This document shows positions 43,901-54,758 of a DNA stretch of 64,000 bases, piece after piece (position 1 is the stretch's first letter; every line of letters begins with the position of its first letter). The position numbers and the translations under genes are program-made. The DNA is taken from NCBI GenBank assembly GCA_047495785.1, contig JBLDXI010000074.1, positions 248,001 to 312,000 of the forward strand. Reading direction: 5' to 3'. Origin of the DNA: Lepidodermella squamata (Eukaryota > Gastrotricha). The notes under the pieces are model-generated. The model was not told the origin of the DNA. It saw only the letters and a program-made list of their open reading frames with translations, and made no database searches.

Positions 43901-46900
43901 GGTCGAAGCTCCGCCCACTGCTGTCGCTCCACCCGCAACGGCGTCGAAAAACGCCGCAGCGTGCATTGAGTTCTGTTGGACCTACAAAGTAGGACACATT
44001 AAAGTATGCAAAATAGGTGACTTAAAAATAGAGTCTCAAAATTAAAGGTCAACATTAGACGTTTGCTGTCACATGGTACATTAGAGTGAGCACGCGCCAA
44101 AAATTTATTTGAATTCTCATTCTAAATTTGATCTTAACTAAGGAAAATTTTGGCGCACGACCGTTTAAATCACCGGACGTTCCAGATGTGCCAACAAAAA
44201 TCAGAAAAATAGAAAACGCGGGCGATAAAAAGGGTAAAATCTGAAGGAATTTTCGAAATTTGTTGACAATAGAATATTGACTGAATTATAGGAAAAGCTA
44301 TCGAATATTTCATTCAAATCCATTTGTTCACGGTTCAATCTGATGTATGTAGAGCAAAGTTCCCTTGTAGGGCAAAATGCGACATACTTCTTATTAAAAG
44401 AAGTTGACATGCTTCGGATGAAACAAGTTTTTTGTTTCTGTAATGGCCAAGTAATTCAATGAAAGCTTGGAATTTTACCTACAAATTCATTAAGCTGCCG
44501 AAAATATTTCAACTAAATTCAAAATTTCAAGTTAATTTACAGGTAATTTTTAACAATATTTTTATCGAATCAGAGCACGCGTTTCCTAACCTGTTGCTGT
44601 TGAGCCTGATGCTGGCGTTGTTGAGCCTGCAGTTGAGCCTGGACAACCTGCTGCAAAACAGCCGGATTCTGTTGATTAGCCGGGGCGGCCGCCGAGTGTT
44701 CGGACATATCACCCGGGAACTGTTTCCCAGCGCCGTAGTGTACCAACTGAATCAAGTGCAGTGGCAGCACGCGAATATTGATCTGATTAGCGTGGGCCAT
44801 TTCAAGAATAGCCGAGCAAAATCGCGAATAGTCCTTCAGCTTATGGCGGAACTGCTCGAGGGCGCGGACTGCGAATTCGTGCAGACGAGTGTTGTCGCTT
44901 TTCAGCGATTCGAGGATAATTCGCATTGCCATCACGAGTGGTTGCGGTGGTAGAAGTGATTCGGCGATTAAACAGCCGTACAACGTCGCGGCGATGCCGA
45001 GTTCTCGCGGCGGATATCGATCGTAATAACGGAACTCGTCGAGCAAGTTCTTCACCATGCAAATGAAAACTTCTTGATCGCGCCGCTGAGGCGAGTCGTG
45101 CAACCGTCTCAACTTTAGAATAAAAACAGAAACATTAAGGTGGGTCAAAATTACACAAGAAATAACACGAACCATCTCGACGATTTCACCGAATTCCATT
45201 GAACTCTGGCCCGAAAAGCCGAAGATCTTCTGGAAATAAGAGTTTGCCTCGCTTTCAATTGTGGCGTCGAAGTTATCAGGAATTTGACCCGGATTAGACG
45301 GAGCTCCGCCTTGAGATGGTGTTCCAGCGGGAGTGCCTTGTAGCAACGGAGGAGTGGCTGAAAATCATGAGAAATCAATTAAAAACGAAACTCAGAAGAC
45401 ATAAAATAATCATCATGCCTGGGTTATACTCCATCATAAAACCAATATTTCAAATATCAGCGAATAATAAAAGAGAATAAGTCGAACATGTCAAAAACAT
45501 AGATTGTGATCTAAGCCACGTCACTAAAACGAGTCTAGGGACTTATAGCAAGATAACAAGGCTGATGAATCATAGCTTAAGTCAACAATAGCCATGATTC
45601 ATCACTGTAAATCCCATTTCCAAGAAATTGATAGAGAAGTCGAACAAATTTGTTGATTTGGATACATTCTAGAACACTTGTAACCCATTATCTTGGGTAT
45701 TATAGGCTAAATTAAAGTTAGGGATGTAAATTTACCTGAAACGAGTCGACCGCCTGGTGGCGCCATTTGGCCAGGCATGCGATTGGCCGGTCCACTCGAG
45801 ATGGTGGGCGGACTGGGCGGTCTACCCGGCGCAACCGGGTTATTTTGCCGCGGCTGTTGTTCTTGTTGTTGCTGCTGCTGAGCTCGCACCATCATCTGCC
45901 GGTTATTACCAGCCATCATCAACAGTTTTTCCGTCAATTTGCTGGGCAACGGCCCGGCCTCGGTTGAAACCATGTATTTCTGAAGACTGGTCAGCAGTGG
46001 TTGGATCACCTCGCCGGCCTTCATCTGCCAGTACTCCGCCGGCGTGTTCGCATTCGGGTCGATCAAATACGGGAAACGCCGTTCGAGGTAAGACAAACAC
46101 TCGGCGAAAAACTCCTGGCCATGCTCGGTCAATTTCTGAGGCAGCCATTTGTACAAGTTCAAGAACTCGCGACGATACGCTAGACACGCCAGCTCAATCA
46201 CGAAGTTGAACGGGCGGAAGTTCAGCAGGGCTAGCACGGCTTTCAACTCGTGAGCTACGTCCAGAATACGACTCATCCGATTCAACGAGTCAATTCCATC
46301 ACCGCCATCAGGCGATCGATCGTACCATTCGGTCATAGCTCGGAGGATGCAAAGCCGTAATTGGTCGTTCGACTCCTGTTGCGCCTGTAATTGGTGCCAG
46401 ATAGGGCCCGAAGTCGGGTGGCGGTCGAGGAAGGTCTGAATTAGGTCGACTAAAATGTCTTGTTTCAAAAAATCCCAACGAGGAGCTGCGAGGAGGGATA
46501 ACGACAAAATCTCCGGGCAGCGTTCCCTCGGTTTTTGGAACAAATTTCTGACCTCCGCTTCGTGGCCTAATGACGCGAGATGTAATAAGGCGTTTACTAA
46601 CTCCCAACACCGCCACGTTTTCAACTCCCGATCTTCGTAAGAACCGTGTGGTAGTTTAAGCTGCTCGATCGGGATCATGAGTAACCCGGCTGTGGCGAAT
46701 GAAAACACATCCGGGTTTTGCAGGCTTTGAATGACGAATTCAAGTTGACCCTGCGTGTATTGCCAATTAGTTTTGCAGAAGACATCAGCCGGGAGGTGGG
46801 AATCATTTAACGCAACTTGAAGAGCCCGAACCAGGACTTGAAGCGCGTCTCGGTGAGGCACGGTGAAGAACTCGTTGTCGAGGTACCGCATGCATTCGAG

Positions 46901-48079
46901 CCAGTTGAATGATGAGAACTTGGTTCGAAGGGCCTGCATCACGTTTTGCACGTGCCACACATCGAAGTCATTCGCTTCATCACCCGGGTTCGACTGCTGA
47001 ATCGGGGCGAGGCTGGCAATTGCACCTCCGGGTTTGATGGCACGAACGACTTTGGCGAGGAGGATTGCACACGCGTTAGGTGTCACAAGTTGAGGCGGCA
47101 CTTTTTCGAGAAAAGCCTGAAAAAAACATATCATTTATTCAAAATTTTCTGAGAATTAGGTGGATTTTACTTGGAAATCATCGACGCAACGCGACACGGA
47201 GGGGCCAACTTCCATGACGTAGTCGCTGAACGACAGACTTTCACCAGCCGCCGACTTTGAAAACACCGAGTTCTGGCTTGCGACGAGACGGCCAACGTCA
47301 CCGCCGACCACGTCGCTGCCGATGCGCAGGCCTGCGAATGCCTGACTGAGGGGGCCGAGCGTCGACGAGTTCGCGCCCCATCCAATGAATTTGTTTACCG
47401 TATCGGACGACAGTTTCAGAGCTTTTTGACTGATCACGATCGTCGAAAAGAAGAAGTTGAGCTGATCCTGTGTGGTATCTTTAAGCTCAGATTCGTCTAA
47501 TTTCTCGAGCTTGTCCTTCAGAAATGATGGTACAAGCGACGATAATTCTGGTTTGGATTGTAGTAGAGCTAATGACAATATCACCTCCTATTATACAAAA
47601 ATAGAGTAATCGACGAGAACTAGAAAATCCGAGAAAATTACCTGAAACCTGCTTAGTTTAAGGTGACTGGAGATATTGCTGAGGAGCTCTTTACTGGGCC
47701 GTAAAGATTTTTGGTGGTTAAGGGGGTTTTCGATGGCGTACTGTAGTAGGTGCGGGAAGTTGGGGCCAGAGAACAGTGGCACGCCAGTAGTGGGTTGGTT
47801 GGGGGGTGGGGGAGTTCCAGAAGTTGATGAGCGATCTTGAAGATGGCACTCCTGGATGAGTAGTTGTAGCTGGTGGTAATCTTTGCTACCTTGCCGCCCG
47901 TCCGAAGCAAAGTCTACGGCGGAGAAAAGGCAGCGGATGAAATAGCGTTCGGCTTCGAAACCGTGCTCAGCGACTAAGGCGTGTAGTTCAGCAACTGATG
48001 ACTTGTAGTTCTTTTTGTTGAGTCCGGCTATGAGACTGCTAATTTGAGCGAGGGCGAACGAAAGTGGATCCAAATTCAT
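37965..48079 (-). CDS. CNOT1: CCR4-NOT complex scaffold subunit 1
   Basis: Twelve coding segments run 48079-47642, 47587-47171, 47116-45736, 45357-45173, 45112-44591, 43981-42752, 42380-41078, 40908-40451, 40378-39785, 39579-38605 and 38306-37965. All junction phases agree, giving 2,614 residues against about 2,376 in human. The start [13 protein letters not shown] matches the family N-terminus. In order there are N-terminal HEAT-type repeats (to about 720), the middle region with EANSYFQKI (about 760-930), MIF4G (about 1060-1290, [26 protein letters not shown]-like [11 protein letters not shown]), the CNOT9-binding DUF3819 (about 1480-1650, [25 protein letters not shown]), and the C-terminal NOT module (about 2180-2560, [30 protein letters not shown]). 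The extra length is Gln- and Pro-rich linkers. It acts as the cytoplasmic mRNA deadenylation scaffold. Confidence 0.97.
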
Positions 48080-48383
48080 TCGATACGCATTCGCTCAAGG
48101 CCAGTAATAGCGCAACTTGCATGAGACAATAAGGGTGTTAAGGAATCCTAGATAAACCGGAAATTCATTAGTACTAAAACGATAAAAAAAACTTTGGAGC
48201 AAATTGAAAAGAAAGAAGACACTAGAAGTTTGAGGGCTCGGTCATTTGAACATGTCATCATAGTTGATACTGCTGCTCTCATTCTTCATCATCTTCAAGA
48301 TTTTTGCATATTTTCGTTTGATTTTTTGCAACTCAGTTTCCCTGAAAAATTATATATCAACAATAAAGAGATAAATCATGGGG
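48080..48383. other. Short spacer between the Iwr1-like gene and CNOT1
   Basis: 304 bp separate the two same-strand genes. The distance is compatible with either separate promoters or a loose polycistronic unit. No element seen. Confidence 0.4.
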
Positions 48384-49139
48384 CTATATAACAACATACG
48401 CTTCGTCTTTGTCGCTCTTTTCATCGGCATCCTCGTCGCCTTTGCTTTCACTGTCGGAATTAGATGCATCTTCTTCGTCGTAACTCGAGTCGCGCCCTCC
48501 GCGAGCCACTGAAAAAAGAATTCGGCATCACACAAATGGGCCCTTGGTAAGTTACATACCAAAATCGTCATCGTCATCGGGATAATCATTTCTCCAATTG
48601 CCTTCAGAGTTAGAGTCAGAGTCGTCATCAACATATTTCTCGTTATCAGAGCCATCGTCAGCAACTAAGTCTCGATATTCCGAAGGAAATGCAGAGATGT
48701 TGTCAAGGTTGCCAGAAACAGGTGCATTAGATTTCCACAAGTACAGATCGTAAACGAACGCCGAATCCATAACCTGATCATTACATGTTACTTGGTCAGG
48801 CCCCGATTCAACAGGTAACAGTTTGTTCTTGTCATCGAGATCGATCAACTTGATTCTTTTTGGTTTGCTAGCGTCCGAGTCATCACCATGCAGTAATGGT
48901 AAACTTCGCGGAGGGGCTTTAGACGAAAGAAGCTTCCCGTGCTCCCTAATTTCGTTCAACACACTTTGCGCGTCTTTTGCATCACCAACGGTCTTTAAGA
49001 AACCAGCTCGTTCAATAACTGCATTTGGCACACTGACATCATCAATGTCGTCCGTTTTCGCTTTCTTCAGGTTGACAACGAGTGATTCAGCAGCGGAGCT
49101 GTCGATACGGCGCTTAACTCTGATTATAGCGTATTCCAT
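48384..49139 (-). CDS. SLC7A6OS: Iwr1 / SLC7A6OS-like RNA polymerase II nuclear import factor
   Basis: Two exons (49139-48560, 48508-48384; junction G/TG) give 234 residues. The start MEYAIIRVKRR is chosen over an upstream in-frame ATG because Iwr1 family members begin with a short acidic or hydrophobic lead into a VKRK/R motif, and an acceptor-like TTCGTTAG precedes it. The centre holds the family's VYDLYLW motif (SAFVYDLYLWKS). The C-terminus is very acidic (YPDDDDDFG, then a Ser/Asp/Glu-rich tail). In yeast, Iwr1 binds assembled RNA polymerase II and carries it into the nucleus. Identification rests on the N-terminal motif, the YDLY motif and the acidic tail. Overall length is close to the family's. 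Confidence 0.85.
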
Positions 49140-50275
49140 GAGCGGTTTCTCACAAAGCCTAACGAATGAAAAATAAACCAGGTTAAAAATCGATAATGCA
49201 AGAGAAAAGAGAACTCGTAGGCTAAAGGTCAGAGAAAAAGTACTCGGCATTCAGCCTAATTTGCAAGATATGAATAGAATGCGCGGATAAACCTGTCTTT
49301 ATATGGATGAGATATAGGAACTTCAATAAAAAAATCCCCAATCCCCAACTCCTGACTCCTGAGATAATGAAAGAAGGAGCGCGTGATGTAGGCTTCGCCA
49401 CTAGTCAAACTTAGCGCTAGCATAAAGTCAAATAAACGACAAAAGACAAAAGGGCCTATTGCGCAAGGCCTTTGGGTCAAACTTTAGCTAGGCTCGACTG
49501 AAAAAAATGGCCTAGACTAGCAGCCAGTACCGAATCATCCGTCAGCTTGGCAGTTTCCTTCTCGAAACTGCGCAAAAAATGCATCGCGTGTTCCAACTCG
49601 GATTTTGAATTAGTGTGCTTTTGTTGAGTTTTTCTTGCATGACCTTGCCAAAATGTTAACTTCGAAAAATGTGTTAAAACTTTGTTTGACTTCTAAGACA
49701 TAGTTTGCTATTATGTGGCGGGAAATTTTTTTGAATTATTTTTCAAAGACGTGCTCACTTTTTTCCAATGAATGAACGGGGTGCATTCTGCACCGATTGG
49801 AGCGGCTCGTGCCGTTGCCGTCCTTCCTCTTATTCCCTGGTCCCTGGCCGCTCCGTAAATCACTTGAGGATGACCCACATATCCAAATGCTTCTTATGAT
49901 AGGGCTAACTAAAGCGTTGAGTAACATGGTGAAATATGATGTCCACATTTGTAGATTGGTCGCTGGTCTCTATTACGTGGACTTCTTCAGTCGGTTTCTA
50001 TTAAGTATCACCCAATTAAATTTAAATTGCTAAATTCAGCCATCATTCAGGCCAACATGGCGCTAACAAACGCAAAACAGGGCGAAGTAACTTTCACCTT
50101 CATTTCCTTCATTTTGTTATTCGTTTGGAACTTGGAACTTCGTGATGATTCATGAAGCCGTTCTGACCGATGACGATCACCGTAGCAGTATTAGATCATG
50201 TTGCAACTTCTTAATGAACTCACTCTGACGAGAATCATTTGATACTTTCATTGAAATAGAAATATACTCAAAAGA
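49140..50275. other. Divergent intergenic region
   Basis: It separates the minus-strand Iwr1-like gene from the plus-strand F-box cluster. AT-rich, with no recognisable gene or element. It must contain promoters for both sides. Confidence 0.4.
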
Positions 50276-51166
50276 ATGCTGACCCGCCTCCGCGCGGCTC
50301 TTCTTGGCGAGCCGAATGAACCGAGAGGCCCGAAAATCACTGACCTTCCGACTGAAATCATTGTTAACATTCTTTCAAGGGTTGACCCTATAGAATTGCT
50401 GTTGTCGTGCTCAGTTGTCTGTAAGCGGTTCCATGACATAATTTCGACTGCTGACTTTTGGTCCGATCTCTTTTCCTATGTGTATGGTGTGGAAAATTTA
50501 GCATTGCTTCGGTCGAAAATGCCATCTCATCCTATTAACTTGAAGCGGTTGGTAGTTTTCCTCTCTTTTGAACGAAACTTGGTGTCGAATCCTGCGGGTG
50601 AGGATCACACGATCGACTTCTGGGAAATCACCATGAATGGAGGCAATAGATTGATCGTTGAATGGCGTAACGATACTCAGGAGGTACCCGGCTCTGGCAT
50701 GCGAATGACCAGAGGTGAATTGGAATTAGTTGACCGTCCAAATTGGCTGGATCTGCCGGCAAAGTCATGCTTTGTTTCCTCATATGGCCGCTGCGAGTTA
50801 GTTCAAGTTATTGAACTCACCGAACGAGGCTTCGATTCGGATATTCTCGACATTATTCAACCCCCTGTTGCAGTTGGAGTTTGGTTCGCTGCTCGATGGG
50901 ACTGCGGTGCCGAGTATAAATTGGATGTTGTTCTACGGGATGAAAATGATAAAGAAGTTGCTAGATTTCAGCAAACTCGTAGAATGACCGCGGACGAGGA
51001 CCGTTCTCGGTGGATTCCTCTACATCATGTTTTTTCTGACTATGGACGAGGCGTGCGAAAGGTAGAATTCCGTCAATCTGGTGTCGATACGCAATTTTGG
51101 CGTGGTCATTACGGTGCAAAATTTACGAATGCAACAGTCAAAGTTCTGTTTTCCACCCAGCGCTGA
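50276..51166 (+). CDS. F-box protein with FBA (glycan-recognition type) domain, copy 1
   Basis: Single exon, 296 residues. The F-box is at about 18-60 (ITDLPTEIIVNILSRVDPIE, then VCKRFHD). The F-box-associated (FBA) domain spans about 95-293 and ends with the family hallmark W-x-x-x-x-HVFSDYG...VRKVEFRQSG, DTQFWRGHYGAKFTNATVKV. This is the FBXO2/FBXO6/FBXO44 fold, which in vertebrates binds the N-glycan core through aromatic residues near the Tyr-Trp-Lys loop. Here the equivalent is FWR, so glycan binding is plausible but unproven. It would act as the substrate receptor of an SCF (Skp1-Cul1) ubiquitin ligase. It is the first of three tandem paralogues. Confidence 0.9.
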   Translation: MLTRLRAALLGEPNEPRGPKITDLPTEIIVNILSRVDPIELLLSCSVVCKRFHDIISTADFWSDLFSYVYGVENLALLRSKMPSHPINLKRLVVFLSFERNLVSNPAGEDHTIDFWEITMNGGNRLIVEWRNDTQEVPGSGMRMTRGELELVDRPNWLDLPAKSCFVSSYGRCELVQVIELTERGFDSDILDIIQPPVAVGVWFAARWDCGAEYKLDVVLRDENDKEVARFQQTRRMTADEDRSRWIPLHHVFSDYGRGVRKVEFRQSGVDTQFWRGHYGAKFTNATVKVLFSTQR

Positions 51167-52586
51167 CAGATTTTTAATGCAGAGAAATAGCCATTTATTT
51201 GTGATTCGTATCATATTTGTTTACAATTGTTGCTGACTTTCAATAGCTAATTCAGGCGATATATTTTTGTAATTGTAAAATGTAAATGTTTCGGCTTTCA
51301 ATATTTCAATTTTATTCCTAGAATCGATGAATTAAATTTGTTGATGGCTTACTACACATACCCATGTCCTGCTATTTGGTGGTTTAACCTGCCGACAAGG
51401 AGAAGACTGTGGCACCCGCGAAGGAATCTTTAATCTTCTGCCCGAAAGAGTAACATATCGATTTTCACATTCGCTAGCTGAGTTTGGGAACTTCGATAGT
51501 CGAAATAATTTGGCTGTGTAAATTTTATCCAATGTTAATTTTAAACTATGAGTCGTCGGTCGCGCTACCTGCTAGGAGGGTTATGTTGGATTTTGCTCTG
51601 ATCAAACACTACAGTTTTGCCCTAATCAGCGAAATACGATCGTAAGCTCCGACCATGAAAGCTATCGTTGAATCTCAATCAACTCAGCCCGATCACTTTG
51701 ATTTTCTGAAATGTCTGTCTATTTTTTCCATGACATGGGTCATATCATAGGCACCAGGGAAATATCATAGGATTTTTTCTATGTGTTAGCCCGATTTCCT
51801 GCAGAAAAAGCCTTGTCCGACTAAGAATTGGTGTAATTTTTATCAAGATTTTTTTGCTCCGGTTATTAATTTTAGTTTCAATATTTCGATTGGCATTCGA
51901 CATTATCACATTAACTTTATTGGTAGCCGTAATCAGAAATGTGATGTCAGGCCTGAACTGTTTCTAAATTCTGGATCTTCTAATTTATTTCTGAAAAGCT
52001 AAGCTCAAGGTCTTCTTAATTCGTAAAATTAATATTTTCTACACTCGTTTGTTCAAATTACATTAAAATCAATGCACCACGGACTTAACTCAATACCGAT
52101 CAAGGTAGGTAACGATGGAATAATATCTTCAATTCTTCAGTCTAAAAAATGGTAAATGGATTCATGGAGACGTCCCATTCGTTGAATGGATGGGCCGAAG
52201 CCATGGGTCCCGAATGAGCGCTCTTAGGGTCGCTTGTTGGGGTGTCTTCAGTCGGACAGCTAGGTATCGATTAGTGCAGTCTCGCTGACACTCCTAATCT
52301 ACCACTTTTCACTTTTGTAACACGATGGAGTGGTCGGCCACCGTCGGGGTAGAGCGTCATTGATGAATCACGGCCGACCCGGATGGGGATCGAACTGGTG
52401 ACTGAATCAATCTTGACACTCTTGAGCAGACAGCTATCCACTGAACTACTGTTTGCCCCCTGTTCTTCAGTCTATATGCTGTAATATATGGAACACGATA
52501 CTTGATACATCTGCACATTTTCGGTCGCCGAGAATCCTTTGTACAGTTATTATTGATATAGACATTATATTGATGAATGCTGAAGC
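51167..52586. other. Spacer between F-box copies 1 and 2
   Basis: It holds a tRNA-derived SINE at 52145-52462. The rest (51.2-52.1 kb) is AT-rich and shows nothing recognisable. Confidence 0.45.
52145..52462 (-). mobile_element. tRNA-derived SINE with 12-bp target duplication
   Basis: On the minus strand the element starts at about 52462 with a tRNA-like head. It has an A box (TAGTTCAGTGGATAGC) and a B box (AGTTCGATCCCC) in the right order and at roughly tRNA spacing, then an unrelated body and a T-rich end near 52150. Perfect 12-bp direct repeats TTCTTCAGTCTA flank it (52133-52144 and 52463-52474). Head, orientation and target duplication together indicate retrotransposition. It sits just upstream of the second F-box gene. 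Confidence 0.85.
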
Positions 52587-53480
52587 ATGCCTCTGGGCGA
52601 GTTGATTGAATCGAGAGACACAAAAATCACTGACCTTCCAACCGAAGTCATTGTTAACATCCTTTCAAGGGTCGACCCTAAAGAATTGCTGTTGTCGTGC
52701 TCAGTTGTCTGTAAGCGGTTTCATGACATAATTTATACTACCGAGTTCTGGTCCGATCTCTTTTCTTGTGAGTATGGTGTGGAAAATTTAGCATTGCTTC
52801 GGTCGAAAATGCCGTCACATCATATTGACGTAAAGCGGTTGGTCGTGTTCCACTCTTTTGAACGAAACTTGGTGTGCAATCCTGCGGGTGAGGATCATAA
52901 TTTCGATTTCTGGGAAATCATTAAGAATGGGGGCAATGGACTCATCATTGAGCGGCCTAAAGACTCTCCACAGGTTCCCGGCGTTGGCATAAAGATGACA
53001 AGGGGTGAATTGGAATCAGTAGATCGTCCGATGTGGTTAGACCTGCCGGCGACATCATGCTTTGTTTCTTCGCATGACCGCTGCGAGTTGCTTCAAGTTA
53101 TTAATCTCACAGAGCGAGGCTTCAATCCGGATATTCTCGACATTATTCAACCTCCTATTGCAGTTGGAGTTTGGTTCGCTGCTCGATGGGACTGCGGTGC
53201 CGAGTATAAATTGGATGTTGTATTACGGGATGAAAATGATAAAGAAGTTACTAGATTTCAGCAAACTCATAGAATGACCGCGGGCGAGGATCGTTCTCGG
53301 TGGATTCCTTTATATCATGTTTTCTCTGACTATGGACGAAAGCGAAGGGCGGGAAGGGCGCGAAAGGTGCGAAAGGTAGAATTCCGTCAATCTGGTGTCG
53401 ATACGCAAGGTTGGCGAGGTCATTACGGTGCAAAATTTACGAATGCAACGGTTAAAGTTCTGTTTTCCACACCGCGCTAA
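52587..53480 (+). CDS. F-box protein with FBA domain, copy 2
   Basis: Single exon, 297 residues, very close to copy 1 across the F-box (ITDLPTEVIVNILSRVDPKE) and FBA domain (WFAARWDCGAEYKLDVVLRD). It differs in a short Arg/Lys/Gly insertion of eight residues after SDYG, made by expansion of a GCGAAAGG-type repeat at about 53337-53375. The glycan-loop residue before Trp is Gly (GWRGH) where copy 1 has Phe. The start is the first ATG after the SINE. Upstream similarity to copy 1 begins only at the F-box, so the true N-terminus is less certain. SCF substrate receptor by family. Confidence 0.88.
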   Translation: MPLGELIESRDTKITDLPTEVIVNILSRVDPKELLLSCSVVCKRFHDIIYTTEFWSDLFSCEYGVENLALLRSKMPSHHIDVKRLVVFHSFERNLVCNPAGEDHNFDFWEIIKNGGNGLIIERPKDSPQVPGVGIKMTRGELESVDRPMWLDLPATSCFVSSHDRCELLQVINLTERGFNPDILDIIQPPIAVGVWFAARWDCGAEYKLDVVLRDENDKEVTRFQQTHRMTAGEDRSRWIPLYHVFSDYGRKRRAGRARKVRKVEFRQSGVDTQGWRGHYGAKFTNATVKVLFSTPR

Positions 53481-53691
53481 GAGATATAGCCAATCAAGTT
53501 AACAAAATTGAATATATCAAACAGTCCGACTATGATTTCATACATTATGATCATGATTATATGCAGCTTATTTCCGAATATCAGCAGCTTAGTCTTTAAT
53601 TGTTGTGATTTTTCAATACTTCATATAATTTAGATTTTCATATTTTTAATTATAACTAGACTTGACCAATTAAATTTCTTGATGGCTAACT

Positions 53692-54567
53692 ATGGGAAAA
53701 TTCACTGAGCCTGAGGAAGAATCGCGTTTCGATAACCTGCCGTTAGAACTGATCTACCAGATATTATGTCATGTTCAGCCCAATGATTTGCTGCAGTCTT
53801 GTTCTCTAATCAATTGGAAATTCAATTCGATCATCAAATCACCATGTTTCTGGATGTTCAAATTTGAATCAAATCATGGCGAGAGAAGCTTCCAGATCTT
53901 GAATAGAATATCGAGACAGTCTTCCATCAACTTCAAGCGACTTGTTTTTAATAATTCATTCAATCGAAATTTGCTCCAAAATTCCTGTGGTCAATTAGGA
54001 TCGCCAAAATGCTGGACCATTGAGTTGTACGACGGTAATGGATTGCTCGTTGAATCAGTTCCACCGCCCGGATTTCGGACCAATAATGAAACGCTGATTG
54101 CTCAATCAAAAATCCGCCGGCCTTTTTGGCTTGAACTTCCTGCTAAATTTTGTTTCGCTACCTCATTCGGCCTGGGCCAGAAAAGCCAGGTCGTCGATTT
54201 ATTCCAGCAAGGTTTCCAGCCTGAAATTTTCGATCGAGTGAAACCGCCTATTGCTATCGGTGAATGGGTCGCTGCTCGCTGGGATTGCGGCGCTAGATAT
54301 CGCCTTCAAGTTTTATTACTCGACAGCAACAACAAAGAACTAGCCAGCTATGAAAAGTCTCTCCATTTAGTCGACCAAAGCGATCGATCGCATTGGCACC
54401 CGGTTTGGCACGTTTTCAGTGATTACCCGCCTGGTGTTCGCCGTATCTTATTTCGCCACTCTGGTGTTGATACCCAGGGCTGGTCGGGGCACTTTGGGGC
54501 CAAGTTCACAAAAGCTACAATCAAGGTGCTTCTGCCTGGTAGTACCAATTATTTTTCCACTGCTTGA
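53692..54567 (+). CDS. F-box protein with FBA domain, copy 3 (diverged)
   Basis: Single exon, 291 residues. The F-box (FDNLPLELIYQILCHVQPND) and FBA domain (GEWVAARWDCGARYRLQVLL, HWHPVWHVFSDYPPGVRRIL, DTQGWSGHFGAKFTKATIKV) are intact. It is much more distant from copies 1 and 2 than they are from each other, so it is the older paralogue. The gap to the next gene is 191 nt on the same strand. Confidence 0.88.
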   Translation: MGKFTEPEEESRFDNLPLELIYQILCHVQPNDLLQSCSLINWKFNSIIKSPCFWMFKFESNHGERSFQILNRISRQSSINFKRLVFNNSFNRNLLQNSCGQLGSPKCWTIELYDGNGLLVESVPPPGFRTNNETLIAQSKIRRPFWLELPAKFCFATSFGLGQKSQVVDLFQQGFQPEIFDRVKPPIAIGEWVAARWDCGARYRLQVLLLDSNNKELASYEKSLHLVDQSDRSHWHPVWHVFSDYPPGVRRILFRHSGVDTQGWSGHFGAKFTKATIKVLLPGSTNYFSTA

Positions 54568-54758
54568 TAAAAAATAACAAAAAAACACTTGTATGCGTGT
54601 TTTATATATAAATCTGATCACTATTTTTTATTATTATTTTACTTTGCCAAAAACCGACCAGAGACCTTGTATTTTCACCCTACTTTTTATTAGTATTGTT
54701 GTTTGATTTTCGATAAAAAAATAATTGTAATTAAACTGTTTTCTCTTTAGATTTTATT

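Noticed and set aside
52357-52462. Functional tRNA gene on the minus strand
   Set aside because: A and B boxes are present but the cloverleaf stems do not pair well, and a 12-bp target duplication brackets a longer element, so it is a SINE head.
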